A stretch of 64,000 nucleotides of DNA from Lepeophtheirus salmonis (Eukaryota; Arthropoda; Copepoda; Siphonostomatoida; Caligidae). The stretch is from contig NC_052138.2 in NCBI RefSeq assembly GCF_016086655.4, positions 15,376,001-15,440,000 of the forward strand. The letters run 5' to 3'. The position numbers and the translations under genes were made by a program. Positions 23,046 to 35,094 of this stretch are shown here, piece by piece (the first letter of the stretch is position 1; the number at the start of each line of letters is the position of its first letter). The notes under the pieces are model-generated. The model was not told the DNA's origin. It saw only the letters and a list, made by a program, of their open reading frames with translations, and made no database searches.

Positions 23046-23154
23046 AAAAGTAAATTATCGCGTAGACCTAAACTTTATACGAATACTGATCATGGGGTCT
23101 TCGTTTTCCCCACTTAATTTATGGCTTTTTGATAACCCAGATAGTTTGAAGAAT

Positions 23155-23495
23155 ATTTGGTGAAGAGAGTAGCTTAACTGTCATGACAGTTAATTAGGTT
23201 AGCTTACAGCAGCTTTGTTAGGGCGAGGAAGAAAGAAATAAACACAAATCCCACATCATAATGATCAAGAGCATAGGTTGGAATTATTTAATTGCCGATT
23301 CTTAATTCTACTCCAAGTCCAATAAGGACTCACGCTTATAATTCTCCAACCAATACTCGTTGTTACTCCTTCATAAACTCACAGAAACACGTTTACAAAC
23401 ATATTTCAATATTAATTTGTTATTTCTTTAAGAATAAAAGCAAAAGCATGATAACAGCTAGAAAGCAAACAAAAAAAAAACATCTTCCATTGGTC
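23155..23495 (+). mobile_element. MITE-II copy, forward, ends missing
   Basis: GAGAGTAGCTTAACTGTCATG is followed by a CAATAAGGACTCACGCTTAT segment and TGATAACAGCTAGAAAG. It lies head to head with the preceding copy. Confidence 0.65.
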
Positions 23496-23499
23496 AACT

Positions 23500-24265
23500 T
23501 AAAAAAATGTAAGACACAAAGAAACATAATTTTCTAAAATGACAGGCATGCACTCAGTTGGAACCATATTAGAACTGGGGATATGTGAAAAATACAAAAT
23601 GTCCTTCAATTATTACAAAGATAGATTATTTTTGGCACAAGAGCACCACGTTTTGTTCATAAATTCATATTTTTCACTCCTTCCTTGTTGACATATTGAT
23701 AATAATAATTCGATAGAGTTGTTTGTTATATGTATATATTGAATTAAATTTGGATTTGACGATGGCTCATTCATTTATGGCTTAATCACATATTTTTGAA
23801 GCATAGAAAAAGTGTAGGGTTGTTCTCAGAATGTTTTTTGACAAAAATTTATCTCATGTTATAATTGATTTTTAATATATAACAAATGTTTGATATATAC
23901 ATCTATAGTTGATACATTTATTAGCACATTTTAAATAGATTTTTTTTAATGAGATTATGTCGGCATTTTTTGCTATCTATGCGCAATAAATAATTGAAGA
24001 GTTTTTAAAAAAAATTGGCAAAATCTATTTTTTTCATGTGAAAGTAAACAGACATCAGCTCTATTTAATAATGTTTCCTAGAATATAGTCTATATAGATA
24101 TAGTAATGCATATAACAAGTCAATGGTCATGAGTCAAGACGTTTAAACCCTGATTAGCACAATTTTTTTCAAAAAGAATAAAAATGAATTATATGCCTTG
24201 TATGATATGACCCTGTGTAATTGTCGAGCTCTGACTAGATTTCTTCTACACACTCGTATGAACAT
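23500..24265. other. AT-rich spacer
   Basis: Nothing recognised. Confidence 0.4.
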
Positions 24266-24268
24266 AAG

Positions 24269-24690
24269 TAGTGTTGAAAATCGTATATATTTTGGGTATG
24301 TTAAAAAAAAGGAGACAAAAATACAAGAATGTTTTTGAGGATAGCAGCTTAGGTGTTATGACGTTTCATTAGATCAGCTACAATCAGTTTTTACGAAGGA
24401 GGAGGGGGAGAAATAAATAAACATGGGCATTGACAAGTATTACACCAATGTCGATTCTCAATTCTCCTATGATTCCAAGTAGGACTTAGCAGAGTTTTTA
24501 ACTCTGCAACAGGTCGTCAAGGTTACTCTCCGTCTTTTATGAGCACACACGAATGTTCAAACAGGTTTTGAATATCATTAAATGAACAGAAAAGTCACTC
24601 CTTTTCTGTTAAATACTCTTTAGTATGTCAGCTGAAAAAAAACAAAAAAAACGGGCGAGCTAAAAAATATGATATTTATTATTTGTAAAT
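24269..24690 (+). mobile_element. MITE-II copy, nearly full length
   Basis: Left end TAGTGTTGAAAATCGTATAT; middle TGTTATGACGTTTCATTAGA and ATTCCAAGTAGGACTTAGC; right part ACGGGCGAGCTAAAAAATAT with a decayed terminal repeat. Confidence 0.75.
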
Positions 24691-24844
24691 CATATCCAAA
24701 ATTGTATTTGGGGTACACGAAAATTAAATTTAAAAGGGATATCCTATAGTAATCTGTCTTAGGACAGATTACGATCTTGATCTCTTCTGGAAAAATCAAA
24801 GACTCTACTGGATTTAAATCTCTATTGTAACATATACATATCTA

Positions 24845-24965
24845 TTGGGCGTGCATTCATTTGAGTAGCATTTATTTCAGGGAGGGTTATCTTAGCAATA
24901 TTCATTTGACCAAGTATTCATTTGTGCGACCTTCATTGTAGGAACGTTTATTTCAGCAAAATTTT
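24845..24965 (+). repeat. 15-bp GCG minisatellite, diverged
   Basis: About eight 15-16-bp units, for example GGGCGTGCATTCATTT, then AGGGAGGGTTATCTT and AGGAACGTTTATTTC. Same pattern as at 12570 with more decay. Confidence 0.6.
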
Positions 24966-25092
24966 CATATACTAAATGTTATAAAATAAATTATTTTTTT
25001 ACGTCATCATCCACAAGAGCAGTGTTCAAAATATTAGAAAAAAATTTTGTAGAAGTCTGGAAGGAGCAACTAAGACTCTTCTCGGAAGCTTA

Positions 25093-25480
25093 TTTGGAGG
25101 GATTAATTTGCATACATATTGAGTGGGATGGCATTCAAACACTTTGATCGATGCGTCCTCTATGAGTAGGATCTTTAAAAAAGGATGAGCATTCTCTGAT
25201 CATTTCCGTTCTCCAATGTTATGACAGTAAACCTTTATTTCATAAGCTATTTTTGACTTGATTCAAAAATATATCAGTTGTGTTATGTTCTTTTTATGAG
25301 AAGGGTGTACGGGAGTTGGGACAAATCTTTTTGGGTGATCTTTCATCACATTGCCAGCTTCATTGAATGTAGAAATATTCATCATTCTTAAAGGAAAAAA
25401 TAAACTATAGATTCTCCCTATCATTAATGGGTTTGAATGCAATCCCACTCAATATGTTTTGTAAATTCATCTCTCCAAAT
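25093..25480. mobile_element. fold-back element with ~48-bp inverted repeats
   Basis: The arms 25093-25140 and 25432-25480 are imperfect inverse copies. The shared core ATATTGAGTGGGAT then GCATTCAAAC is inverted exactly apart from one base. The 290-bp interior has no coding signal. It may be a MITE with long terminal repeats. Confidence 0.7.
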
Positions 25481-25670
25481 GATTCAAAAATAATCCAATG
25501 TCTTTACCTTCATTTGATTATTGTTATTTTCAGACTTTGCATGCGGGCTGCCTCTTGAGGATCCCTGTCCTCACAATTCGCATATTAGAGTTGCTGCTGA
25601 AGATAACTTGTTTATTTGATTTTGATAAGTCATCAAAACAAACAAAGGAGAAAAGTTTTTAGAAAATAAG

Positions 25671-25712
25671 CAATATATTCAATACATATTGACTTATGTA
25701 TTGAATATATTG
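25671..25712. repeat. perfect 18-bp hairpin
   Basis: CAATATATTCAATACATA, a 6-nt loop, then the exact inverse complement. Confidence 0.9.
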
Positions 25713-25788
25713 TAGGTACATACGATCCTCCTTATTGGCACGCTAAACAAACAAACAAATAATAATGATCTATATAGATATCCAAAAG

Positions 25789-25835
25789 GGAATTACACTC
25801 TTACTTTCCTAATGGGAAAGTAAGAGTGTAATTCC
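25789..25835. repeat. perfect 21-bp hairpin
   Basis: A 21-bp arm beginning GGAATTACACTC and ending TTACTTTCC is followed by the 5-nt loop TAATG and the exact inverse complement. It lies 76 bp after another perfect hairpin. Confidence 0.95.
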
Positions 25836-25839
25836 AGCG

Positions 25840-26835
25840 TTATAGACGTTACATTCATGGAGAATTTTGGAAACTAAGCTTAACATTAACAAGCTATTGA
25901 TTTGAATTAGAAAGTTGAGTATACATATTTTAGTTAGACATATTGATGTAAAGATAATCCCGCAATAATAAATTTTATTAATTACTATTAGCACGAATAC
26001 GCTATCTTTAAGATAGCCAATTAAAAAGATGTTATTTATATTTAGCTTGTTTATATTAAAATTCTTAATTAAAAGGATCTACTATAATTACATAATAGGT
26101 AAATTTCTATTGTATAACCTCCTTGGATACAACATTTTTTCTTGGTTTCTGTCCATTTGTTGAAAATAAAATCAAACTTGTACACCCTTATAACATTCTT
26201 GAAAATCCAACATATTTGGGCATGTGAAAATACTGATTTTGGTAAATATAAAGCAATTTTTTCAATGTTTGACATTGTGGTGATTTATTTGTTGTCATTG
26301 TCATATATAGCTTGCCATGTTCCTTCTTCAACAAAATTGAAGATTGAACATACATACTAAGATTAACTTGCTAATTCGCTTCTTCCTGTGCTGTAGTAAT
26401 AAATATAATTCAGGTTTTTTTTATATTTGTATGTAATAAACATTTTCCCTTTTTTCAATTTTTTCCATTATCCATTTTTTGGATATTTTTATTTCTTTCG
26501 GTGCATTTTCGAATTTACAGCCATAACTTAAAAAAAACTTTGAGACACAGGGAGTTTATCTTGTTTTATGAAAAAAATCAACTTATTAGTGAAAAATTTA
26601 GCTTGACCTCCAGAGCCTAGGAATCTGGTCTAATCAGAATTAAACATAATTAACGTACGTTACTTAAAATTCTGAACAACTTTTATATTATGTCAAAAGT
26701 CTGTATCTGTCTCCGTTTTTGAAATAAATGCATTTTTATCATTGTTTTTCAAAGTGAGACGCACACACACCAATAAATTATATAGGATTTATATTATTTT
26801 AAATGAAGGGTATATTAGCCTTGTAAGTATTAGGG
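25840..26835. other. AT-rich spacer
   Basis: Nothing recognised. Confidence 0.4.
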
Positions 26836-26839
26836 TTTT

Positions 26840-27090
26840 CAAGTAATAGATAATTTTCATGGGTACAAAGTTTCTACGTTTTTTTTAAGCATTGTACTTT
26901 TTCTTCATGTTATTGGTAATGATAAATTAGTAATTTGAAATATGAATTTTCTTTTCCTGAGCTGTTGTCATTATTATCACTGTGTAGTAAACTTCTTCAA
27001 TTATATTCAAAACCTGATTCAACATTCATGCGTACTCATAAAAGACTGAGAGTAACCTTAAGCATCTTTTGCGGAGTTTAAAAGCTATAA
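26840..27090 (-). mobile_element. MITE-II fragment, reverse
   Basis: AATTTTCTTTTCCTGAGCTG, then CAATTATATTCAAAACCTGA and ACTGAGAGTAACCTTAAG are in family order. Confidence 0.65.
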
Positions 27091-27094
27091 ATTT

Positions 27095-29600
27095 CCCCTC
27101 CCAGAGGGAAAAGTATAAATTTATAAAAATCTTTTGATTAGCATTTTTTTTGTGTGTGTTTATTTACTATTTATTTGTTCTTTTATAATGATTATATTCG
27201 CCTGTTTTGGTTAAATAAAAATACATATTTAATTATCCTTAATAAACAATTTTGCAACATAAAAAAAAACTGTCCTTCAACACTAAACACAAGCTTGAAT
27301 GCTTTTTAATGTTCCTTTAATTGATCTGATGGAGTTGGAAATAAACATTATAGTATCACAACCTAGAAATTGTCTTTTAAGCTGGGCTGCCCGAGTCATT
27401 TGAGTCTATATACCCTAAATATATATTTAATTTATAGTTATAGGTGTTATTAGTTATAGGTTTTAAATTATTGTGCTCCATATAAAGAAAATATTTGGAA
27501 TATAAGATATTTTACTAGATGAACAAGAAATGAAATGGATCAAAATCTATCTATTGCTTATAAATTCATAAGTTTTGAAAAATAATTTATGTACTCTTAC
27601 CCGAAGAACCATATTACACACAACATATCATTCCAATTGTTCACTTTACACTTATGACATTAAGTATTCACAAGACTAAGGAATGAACTAGGATGGCTAG
27701 TGGCTATGCTCTGCTCCATATAACAATTTAGACTTTATGAGTCTTTAGAAATTGGGATTGAATAGACTATAGAGCACGTTTGAAATTTGTGAAGTAAACT
27801 TATGAATTAGTTAACTTTATAAGTCTTCAAATAAATTAATATAAAAATACTTTGTCTTAATTTTTAACCTCTTCTTTTTTTTTTTTTTTTTAATAACTAT
27901 CATTAATTGCAAGTAATTAAAAATATCAACTTTTTTAAATACTGTACTCTGTAATTCATGGAAATTTCATTCAATTCTCTTTATGTTTAAGAAAGTTGCG
28001 CTGTTTTATTGAAATGTCATATTTTATTAGATCACAGATTTTGGTGCAGGTTATACCATAAACAGTACCAAGAAAAAAAGGTGTGAAATTTTGATGATAA
28101 ATTGGTCATCACTTCTTTAATATTGAAGTTAGATACATTATTTTGGTATCAAAATGTCTTTTTTTTTATGTGAATCTATTAGATAAAACAGGTTTAAAAT
28201 GAAAAAATAGAATTTGAAATGTACATTAAGTATATTTCCTTCTCTAGGAACGTCCAAGGCGCAAACCTACTCAGATTGAGGGATTTTTCTCATAATCCAT
28301 TATGAATTAAATTTGTATTCTTCAACGAATTATTCGTAATAAACCTTTGGGTGTCTTGCAAATTGTATTTAAGGCAAAACTAAACCTTTGAAAAGTCGTA
28401 TTTCTCCAAAATTCATTTGTGAGAATTTTGCAAGTTGAAAAACTTCAACTTCTCATCTACTCAATTATCCGAAAGCTCATAATCAAAATTGTTCGGATTA
28501 GCTTCCAAAATCAGGATTGTGTGCAAATTGTGAAGAGTCGACATTTTTTAAAGTCAATGGACACATTTGCATCCTTTTGTGATAAAAAGGATTTAAAAAA
28601 ACTCATTTTCTCGAAACTATATTCCCACAGTTAACCTCTCATATTTAGGTCACTATTACTCAGCATCTACTTCGATTCACCCAATTTTGGGCCTGCTTAT
28701 AGTGCAAACATTGTTCTAGGTGCCTAACTTCCAAAAATTTATATTGAAGACTAGGTAATTATACTAGGCTCTGTTATTGGTGTCAGAAGCTAAATTTGTC
28801 ATTTTTGTACTACGGATCCACAAAATCCTCCTAGGATGTAAATTTTTATGAACACCTGAAATTGGTATTTTGGCACCTTTAGTTTGACCTAAAGTCTGAA
28901 CCTGTGTAGTTGTAAGAAGTTATGTGTCCTTAGTACTTTGGTTTCAAAAATGTACCTTCCAAACCTTACTTGTCCAATGACAGCCATTTTGAATATTCAT
29001 TTAGTCATTATCCTAAGTATTATGGATTATAAAATCATTTGGGTATGACTTTACATTAATTTTTCTCAACTTATGCTGAATTTCATTCATGATATTCAAC
29101 GTCTGAGAGTGTGGTGGCCTGTCATAAAAGGCTATGTTTTCTCGTCCCAAAAGAAAAATAAGAAATTAATAAATAAATTTTATTTGAAAGTGGCCATATC
29201 GGGGCCAATATAAGACTCTTAAACTAAATAAAGGTTCTTAACGATATCTAAAACTCTTGAATATCTTAAGTCATCCAACAAATTCTAATAATAATCCCAT
29301 AATTGATTCAAATATGTATTTGAAAAATTGGCCTGCATGTATCAATGTGTAAAAAATATTTTCGGGTGTTTTCCAATTCTTGATTTTTGTTCGAGTTTGT
29401 TTTTATGTTTTCAAAGACAGTTGTTCTACTTAAATACGTAAATATATGTATATGTAAATATACTTATAGATGGAAAGAATTGAGCAATATTTATCTTATC
29501 AACAATATAAATATTGTAAGTCAATGTTGTCTTTCTCTTCTTCGAGGGAGAGAATAATTAGGTTGTTTAATCAGTATAGTAGGTAATTATGAATTGTAAT
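27095..29600. other. AT-rich spacer, nothing recognised
   Basis: 2.5 kb including a T18 tract near 27874. The 71-codon frame at 28419 has no recognisable motif. The slightly more complex stretch 28640-29110 has no match elsewhere in the window. Confidence 0.4.
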
Positions 29601-29604
29601 CAAC

Positions 29605-29710
29605 CTAATTCAGAGCTGAAGACTCGTATTTAAGTCGTATTTAAATATCATTAGCCTACGACTAAGGCTCAAAGTTAGTAACAGACTCGAACTTTAAAGA
29701 TTCGAATTGA
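29605..29710. repeat. GACTCG-rich fragment
   Basis: GAAGACTCGTATTTAAGTCG and CAGACTCGAACTTTAAAG belong to the same family as 11475-11780. Confidence 0.4.
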
Positions 29711-29889
29711 ATAAAACTTTTTTATCCTTTGATATGACTGGATTTTAATATTGATGATATATGAGGAGGTTTGTAACTCCATATCATTTTTTAGCATGCA
29801 AGTTTTTGCTTTTTGGCAACTTAAACAGAGCAACGAGAGTACATCTGAGTATAAAGTGTAACCATATGCCTGGATAAACGACATCGGAA

Positions 29890-30055
29890 TCCTTGCTAGA
29901 CACAGAGTGGGATTTGTCCTTATTTTTTTTATTCACTGATACTGGCAGCTAATTTAATCAAACGTCATACCAGCTAAGCTGCATTTTGTAACATATATTT
30001 TCTTAATTGTCAGGGTTACAATGTTAATTTGCATTTTTCGTACTAAAAATGCTTA
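29890..30055 (-). mobile_element. MITE-II fragment, reverse
   Basis: AGAGTGGGATTTGTCC, AAACGTCATACCAGCTAAGC and TCAGGGTTACAATGTTAATT are family landmarks in reverse order. Confidence 0.65.
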
Positions 30056-30595
30056 CGATTTATAGCCCTATATATTTTTTTTGGGGAGCAACATTATAAA
30101 GGGGACTCCTTTTAAATTTATTCTTCTTGCGCGCCAAATACAGTTTTGAATTTAAATATATAAATAATAAATTTATCAAATAATTATATTTGCCGTATGA
30201 TGGCGTCACTTTCGATCGTTTTCTAAACAAACTAATGTACTTATGTAAACAACACCCATCCCTCATTATTCCCAATATAAAATATCTCGATAAGAAACTT
30301 ACAACACAATTTGTTTGACGTAAACTGAGAACTTTTTTGATGACGTCATAATGGAGCCAAGTTCAATGTTACTGACTAGTGTTAACTCATATTATTCCAA
30401 GATATTGCAACATATACTTATGTTATTTATGCTCCCATTTCCCTTGTAAATGATTGAGTCTGCCTTGTAATAATGGCAAGAAATATGGCCATAAAACTGA
30501 TAATGGAAAAAAACTGTATGAAATACTTTAGAATTAAAATTTAATGATATCAGAGGTGGGTAGAAGTATTTATACAAAACTTTATAACTGTATAA
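30056..30595. other. AT-rich spacer
   Basis: Nothing recognised. Confidence 0.4.
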
Positions 30596-30599
30596 TTTT

Positions 30600-30870
30600 A
30601 TTTTTTTGTAATTGAGCAGAGGCTATTTGACAATAATAATTTGGAAGGACCACTTTTGGACACTTTCTACTCGATTTGCCGCCATTAGATTTAATCATAG
30701 AATCCAGGGGACGACGAAAGTCGGAGAACGCGCAGGCTGTCATTTTTGGTCTGGGCTTTTGGGTAATGTGGGGACTGCATGGCGCAGGCTTGATAACCTT
30801 GCCACATTCACGCCGTTTCACAACGGTCTACACCGTATTTCTGTTTTTACTTTGTGGATGACTTTGCATC
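30600..30870 (-). pseudogene. mariner transposase with internal deletion
   Basis: On the minus strand an N-terminal stretch VVKRRECGKVIKPAPCSPH (about 30830-30770) resembles the mariner linker between the two DNA-binding helices (VVKRxExGxGxKHAPRS). Soon after it the same frame reads FSDFRRPLDSMIKSNGG (about 30735-30685), which fits the usual C-terminal ending. The catalytic core is therefore deleted and the ends joined, as in the copy at 6200-6700. This explains why a 154-codon plus-strand frame exists here: it is antisense. The patch is GC-rich compared with its flanks, as expected of recently coding DNA. Confidence 0.5.
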
Positions 30871-31149
30871 GCTGCTCTTTGACCTTCATTCAGAAGACTA
30901 AGAACGCAACTTATTTTATAAGTAGTGTTTTTAAAAAACACAACATTCAGTTGAAAACAGTCCGTGAAAAGATTACGTGTAAAACAAAACCTGTGAAAAT
31001 ACTTCCGCCAACCTCTATTTTTTCCTATCCTTTTTATTATATAACAAATTTTCAGTTCATATTTATTATTTTATAGTCATGAAAAAAGTAACCCAACACT
31101 ATTGTTTCTCACTTATTCCATAGTTCGTCTTGTATTGTTTTGTCTCTTA

Positions 31150-31210
31150 TGATGATTGAATTAGAACTTGAGACTCGGAACTCGAATTGCACTTCATTCC
31201 GGCTAATCTG
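31150..31210. repeat. GACTCG-type short repeat
   Basis: AACTTGAGACTCGGAACTCG at 31164-31183. It is a small piece of the GACTCG family. Confidence 0.3.
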
Positions 31211-31383
31211 TAGCTTTACACTCTGTTTTGACTCAAAGTGAAAATTCCAGTAATTTCAGCTTTCTTCTTTTCGAAAAAGTATCATTTTTTATAAATTTGA
31301 ATCTTAAATGTTGGTTCTTCTGGTTGTACCTGAATGTCAAACCATAATTATACGTTAGGCACTGACTCCAAATTTGTTAGGTT

Positions 31384-32090
31384 ATTTTTCTTTTGAAGAT
31401 AGGAATGCAAGAGAAAAATTAATAAATTCGAATGGATAATATTGACATTAATTTATATTATTAAAGCAAGAAGGACTGTTTCTGTCTGTTTTTGAATTGG
31501 TCTCTTATGTATATTATATTATATTCATGAGTATTTTCAATGTAGGTTAAGATGTGAATTAAATGTAAACACTGCTATGTTCAAATGAATTTGGTTTATT
31601 TTTATAAATGAGCACTCAAAAAACTAAAGTACTTATCAGTCATGCCCTCATATTATTATTATTTTTCCAACTTTTATTATTATTATTTTATTCTTGAGGA
31701 AAGAACACGTCATAGGAATTGATATAAGTATTGGGTAGTTACGTTTGAGTGTGCTCATGAAAAACGGTGAGTAACACTGAGGATTTCGAGGGGGAATATC
31801 TTTTATATTATTAAAGCAAAATTTAGCCGACGCCTAATTACTCCAGGCATTGCCGAGTACTACCGTTAGTGTATAATATGGAATATTTTGACTAGATTTT
31901 GTAAATAATGTATCCTGAAATGAAATAAACTATAGTTTTGGCTATCATTATATGTAGTTTTAATGTATTCATAAATCCATGAAAATCAACAGAAAAGAAA
32001 AGAATAAGGCGGAAAATACCCTATTCTAAATAAAAACTGGGTAGAAAAAATCCCTACTGAAGAAAAATCATGTAAAAAGGAATGTCCGCC
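31384..32090 (-). repeat. dispersed unit with 15-bp GCG array, split
   Basis: The left part (31384-31469) resembles 18940-19010 and the right part (31879-32000) resembles 19026-19150. The array (32008-32090) reads on the minus strand as GGCGGACATTCC..., CAGTAGGGATTTTTTC and similar units. Between them, two identical 18-bp strings TTTATATTATTAAAGCAA (31452-31469 and 31802-31819) flank a 332-bp insert. The insert contains a MITE-II-like stretch at about 31660-31790. Confidence 0.55.
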
Positions 32091-32094
32091 AAAT

Positions 32095-33225
32095 TTTAAA
32101 CTCAGGATGGGGTGTGTAATTGAATAATTGGTTGGGGTTGTCAACATTTCTTCCATCATGGGATAAGTCTTGTCTCAATTGTTGTTAAAATACGAGAGTG
32201 GGGTAAAGTTTTCGATCTCAATGTAAAAATGGTAGAACTCATAAATAAAAGCGATTCACACCTATCTCGCATCTGTTGACAATTTTTTACTTAAGTTTCA
32301 GACTTTTTGGACGCGCAATTTGTTATGTAACAGTCGTTTGAGTGAGTTGAAGTGATTGCTTTTGTAAAAATCGAGTATCAAGCTGTCATAAAATATTTAT
32401 TCTTGAAAGTGTAACCTTTAAATAGATTTAAACAATAGCAGACATATCAAGGCTTATTCTATCACAATGTGATGCGTCTAATTCGATACAACTCGGCGTA
32501 ATTTAGCCCAAAAAAAAAGTGTGTCGTGAACAGTCATTTCGCAGAAAAAAGCACCGAGTACTATTTGGTGTGGTTACATAGATGGGAGCATCGCAGGAAG
32601 AATTTTGTAGAATTACAAGGAAACTATGTTGAAAAATAAAATAAAAAATCCTAAAAAAATGCCTTATGTCCTTTTAGGTCGGAAACATTTCAGACCACTT
32701 TTGTAGACAGATGCTCTTCTGATAGATGGTATGAACATTTAAATTCCTATATTTTTATATATAAAAAAAATCGGAGAAAACAAAAACTCAACTTTAAATG
32801 CATTTAAATAAGATGGTACCTCAAAAATGGATATTGTATCTGTATATGCCATGTCATACTCATTTTATGTCAAAATAAAAATTTAAATTATTACTTTTTT
32901 ATTCAAAACGACTTTTGTATGTTCAACAATAAGCAACGAATGAATGTTATCATATTTCATTATTAATATGTTAAATTTTTAAATCCTACATTAATAAAAA
33001 GGAAATTAAAATGGACACATGTGGTTCATCAATATAAAAAAAATCTTGAACCAAATCAATAAAAGAAGAAAGTCTCAATTTATTTTTTAATTTAATACAG
33101 CTTCATATTTAATAGACATATTTGAGACATGGTTATTATTCAAATTTTTGGAATGAGTTATGATACTCATTTGATTTAAGTGACTTTTATTGGCCTCACG
33201 ATGATACATTTTAAATAAAATCTAT
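32095..33225. other. AT-rich spacer
   Basis: Nothing recognised in 1.1 kb. Confidence 0.4.
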
Positions 33226-33227
33226 CA

Positions 33228-33774
33228 CAGGGGCGTCCACAGAGAGTGGGCTGGAGGAGATGTAACTCCCCAGGGATTTATTTTTTATTTTTAGCTGAAA
33301 ATTTAACATTATTCTTTTTTTTTTCCAAAAAATTTCATATTTGAAATTTAATTTAATTTTTTTTCCAAAAAATGTAATATTCATTGTTTTTTTTGTTTTT
33401 TTCAAAAAATTTAGTGTTCTGTGAAAAGCTATGGATTTTTGAAATTTTCCTACAAAAAATTTAATTTTTGTGAATATTTGTTGATTTTTGATATTTTTTA
33501 CATTAATTTAATACATGAAATTTAATTTTTGAACTTTAACTCCTACTAATTTACAGTTTTGTGTGATCAGATGAGGATTTTTGAATTTATTTCTAAAAAA
33601 ATTCATTTTTTTGATAATATCTATGATTTTTTTTTTCAGAAAAAATTAAAATTTTTGTGAATAACTGTGGATTTTTGAATTTTTTTACAAAAAAATTCAA
33701 TATTTGAAATTTTTCCCAAAAATTAACTTTTAGAAAAAAAAGTAAATTCATATAAAATCCTGTGGACGCCTTTG
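33228..33774 (-). mobile_element. MITE-I, complete copy
   Basis: Left end CAGGGGCGTCCACAGAGAGT; right end TCCTGTGGACGCCTTTG, inverse of the left over GGCGTCCAC. The 547-bp element has an AT-rich interior with AGCTATGGATTTTTGAA motifs. No coding capacity. The 8-bp flanks (ATCTATCA and GTTCAACA) do not match convincingly, so the target duplication is lost or was never 8 bp. Confidence 0.75.
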
Positions 33775-34232
33775 GTTCAACATTCCATTCTTACGATATA
33801 TTTTGCCTACTTTAAGTTCCATTTTTGACACACCAAAAGTTTATATTAGAAAAATTGGCCAAAAAATGAAGAATTTATGGAAGAATCCACAATCAATTTT
33901 GAGAAAAATTATTCTTGCTTGCTTTTGTATATTTAATTCAAGAATAGAGCTCTTTTTAAATTGTGTTTGTACAAAGTGTATGTTGATGCACTCATTCATT
34001 CTCATGAATAAAGAGAAGATGTTTTGAAGCAAGTGCATGTTTAATTAATAAATCTCTGTGTTACTAATAATAATTAACTTGGTGCATCCCATTGAAGAGT
34101 TTGAATCGATTTATATATAGATAATTTGATGTAAGAAGAAAATGAGAAAACCGGTATTATTCTTTTTTAAGCTATTGATGTTTCATAAGAAAGGAAAAGG
34201 CTAATCTTGCAACAAAAAGTCTTTTATCTTTG

Positions 34233-34505
34233 CAGGGGCGTCTGCAGAAATATGTTTTGTTGGGAATCTTTAGGAAAAAAAATTAAAATTTTTAATTTTT
34301 TTAAAATTCCATATATATTCACAAAAATTAAATTTTTTGAAAAAAAAAATTAAAAATCCAATGTTATTCATAGAAAATAATATTTTTGGAAAAAAAATTC
34401 AAATATTAATTTTTTGCTACATAATTTGCCGGAATGACGAAAAAAATTCTAATAAAAACCAAAAATTCCTTATTTTGGGGGGAGCCCCTTCACCCCTTGC
34501 CTAGC
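34233..34505 (+). mobile_element. MITE-I copy, right end decayed
   Basis: Left end CAGGGGCGTCTGCAGAAATA, AT-rich interior, then GGGGGGAGCCCCTTCACCCC, the G/C fold that precedes the right end in other copies. Confidence 0.7.
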
Positions 34506-34509
34506 GACA

Positions 34510-35090
34510 ATACTCTCCGAGTTTAAAAATTAATTTAAATATACTTTTAATAAAAATAATGCATAAATAAATGCAATAGCCTCTTAAAGATGGGAGGAAG
34601 CAAGAATTACAAAAATGGATGTTGGTAGCAATAAAAATCAAACTCATTATACTCTTGTTATTGTTCCTTGAATTTAATCTTGATGTGCCTCCCATTGCAG
34701 TCAGCAGTGCCAACTACAATAGTTTCATTTTTATTTTTTTTTGATATTTCCATAATAATTCATCTTAATTTACATATTAATAAAGGATTAAGTTATGTAT
34801 AAATTGTAGAAAAATAAACAAAAAAATGCAAAATGAAGATACCTCATTTTTTGAGAAAAAAGTTGTACACTCATTTCTTGTTTTTACACAACATTTCAAA
34901 ATGAACACTTTACAAGGCCGTAACTTTTATTGAATCCCGTAACCTTTCTACTAAAAAGAGAAAAAATGCATAAATTTTTATAAAATATGAATTCTGCCCT
35001 GACCTTCTAGTCAGTAGATAAGGTCATCTTGATCAGTCATTATTGGGGATCAAAGACATGCTGTTGTTAAATATTATAAGAATTAAAATA
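34510..35090. other. AT-rich spacer
   Basis: Nothing recognised. Confidence 0.4.
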
Positions 35091-35094
35091 TGAT

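Noticed and set aside
30612..31076. 154-codon plus-strand frame
   Set aside because: It lies antisense to a mariner relic whose minus-strand blocks (VVKRRECG, FSDFRRPLDSMI) fit a known family better. The rest of the frame is low-complexity AT-rich sequence.
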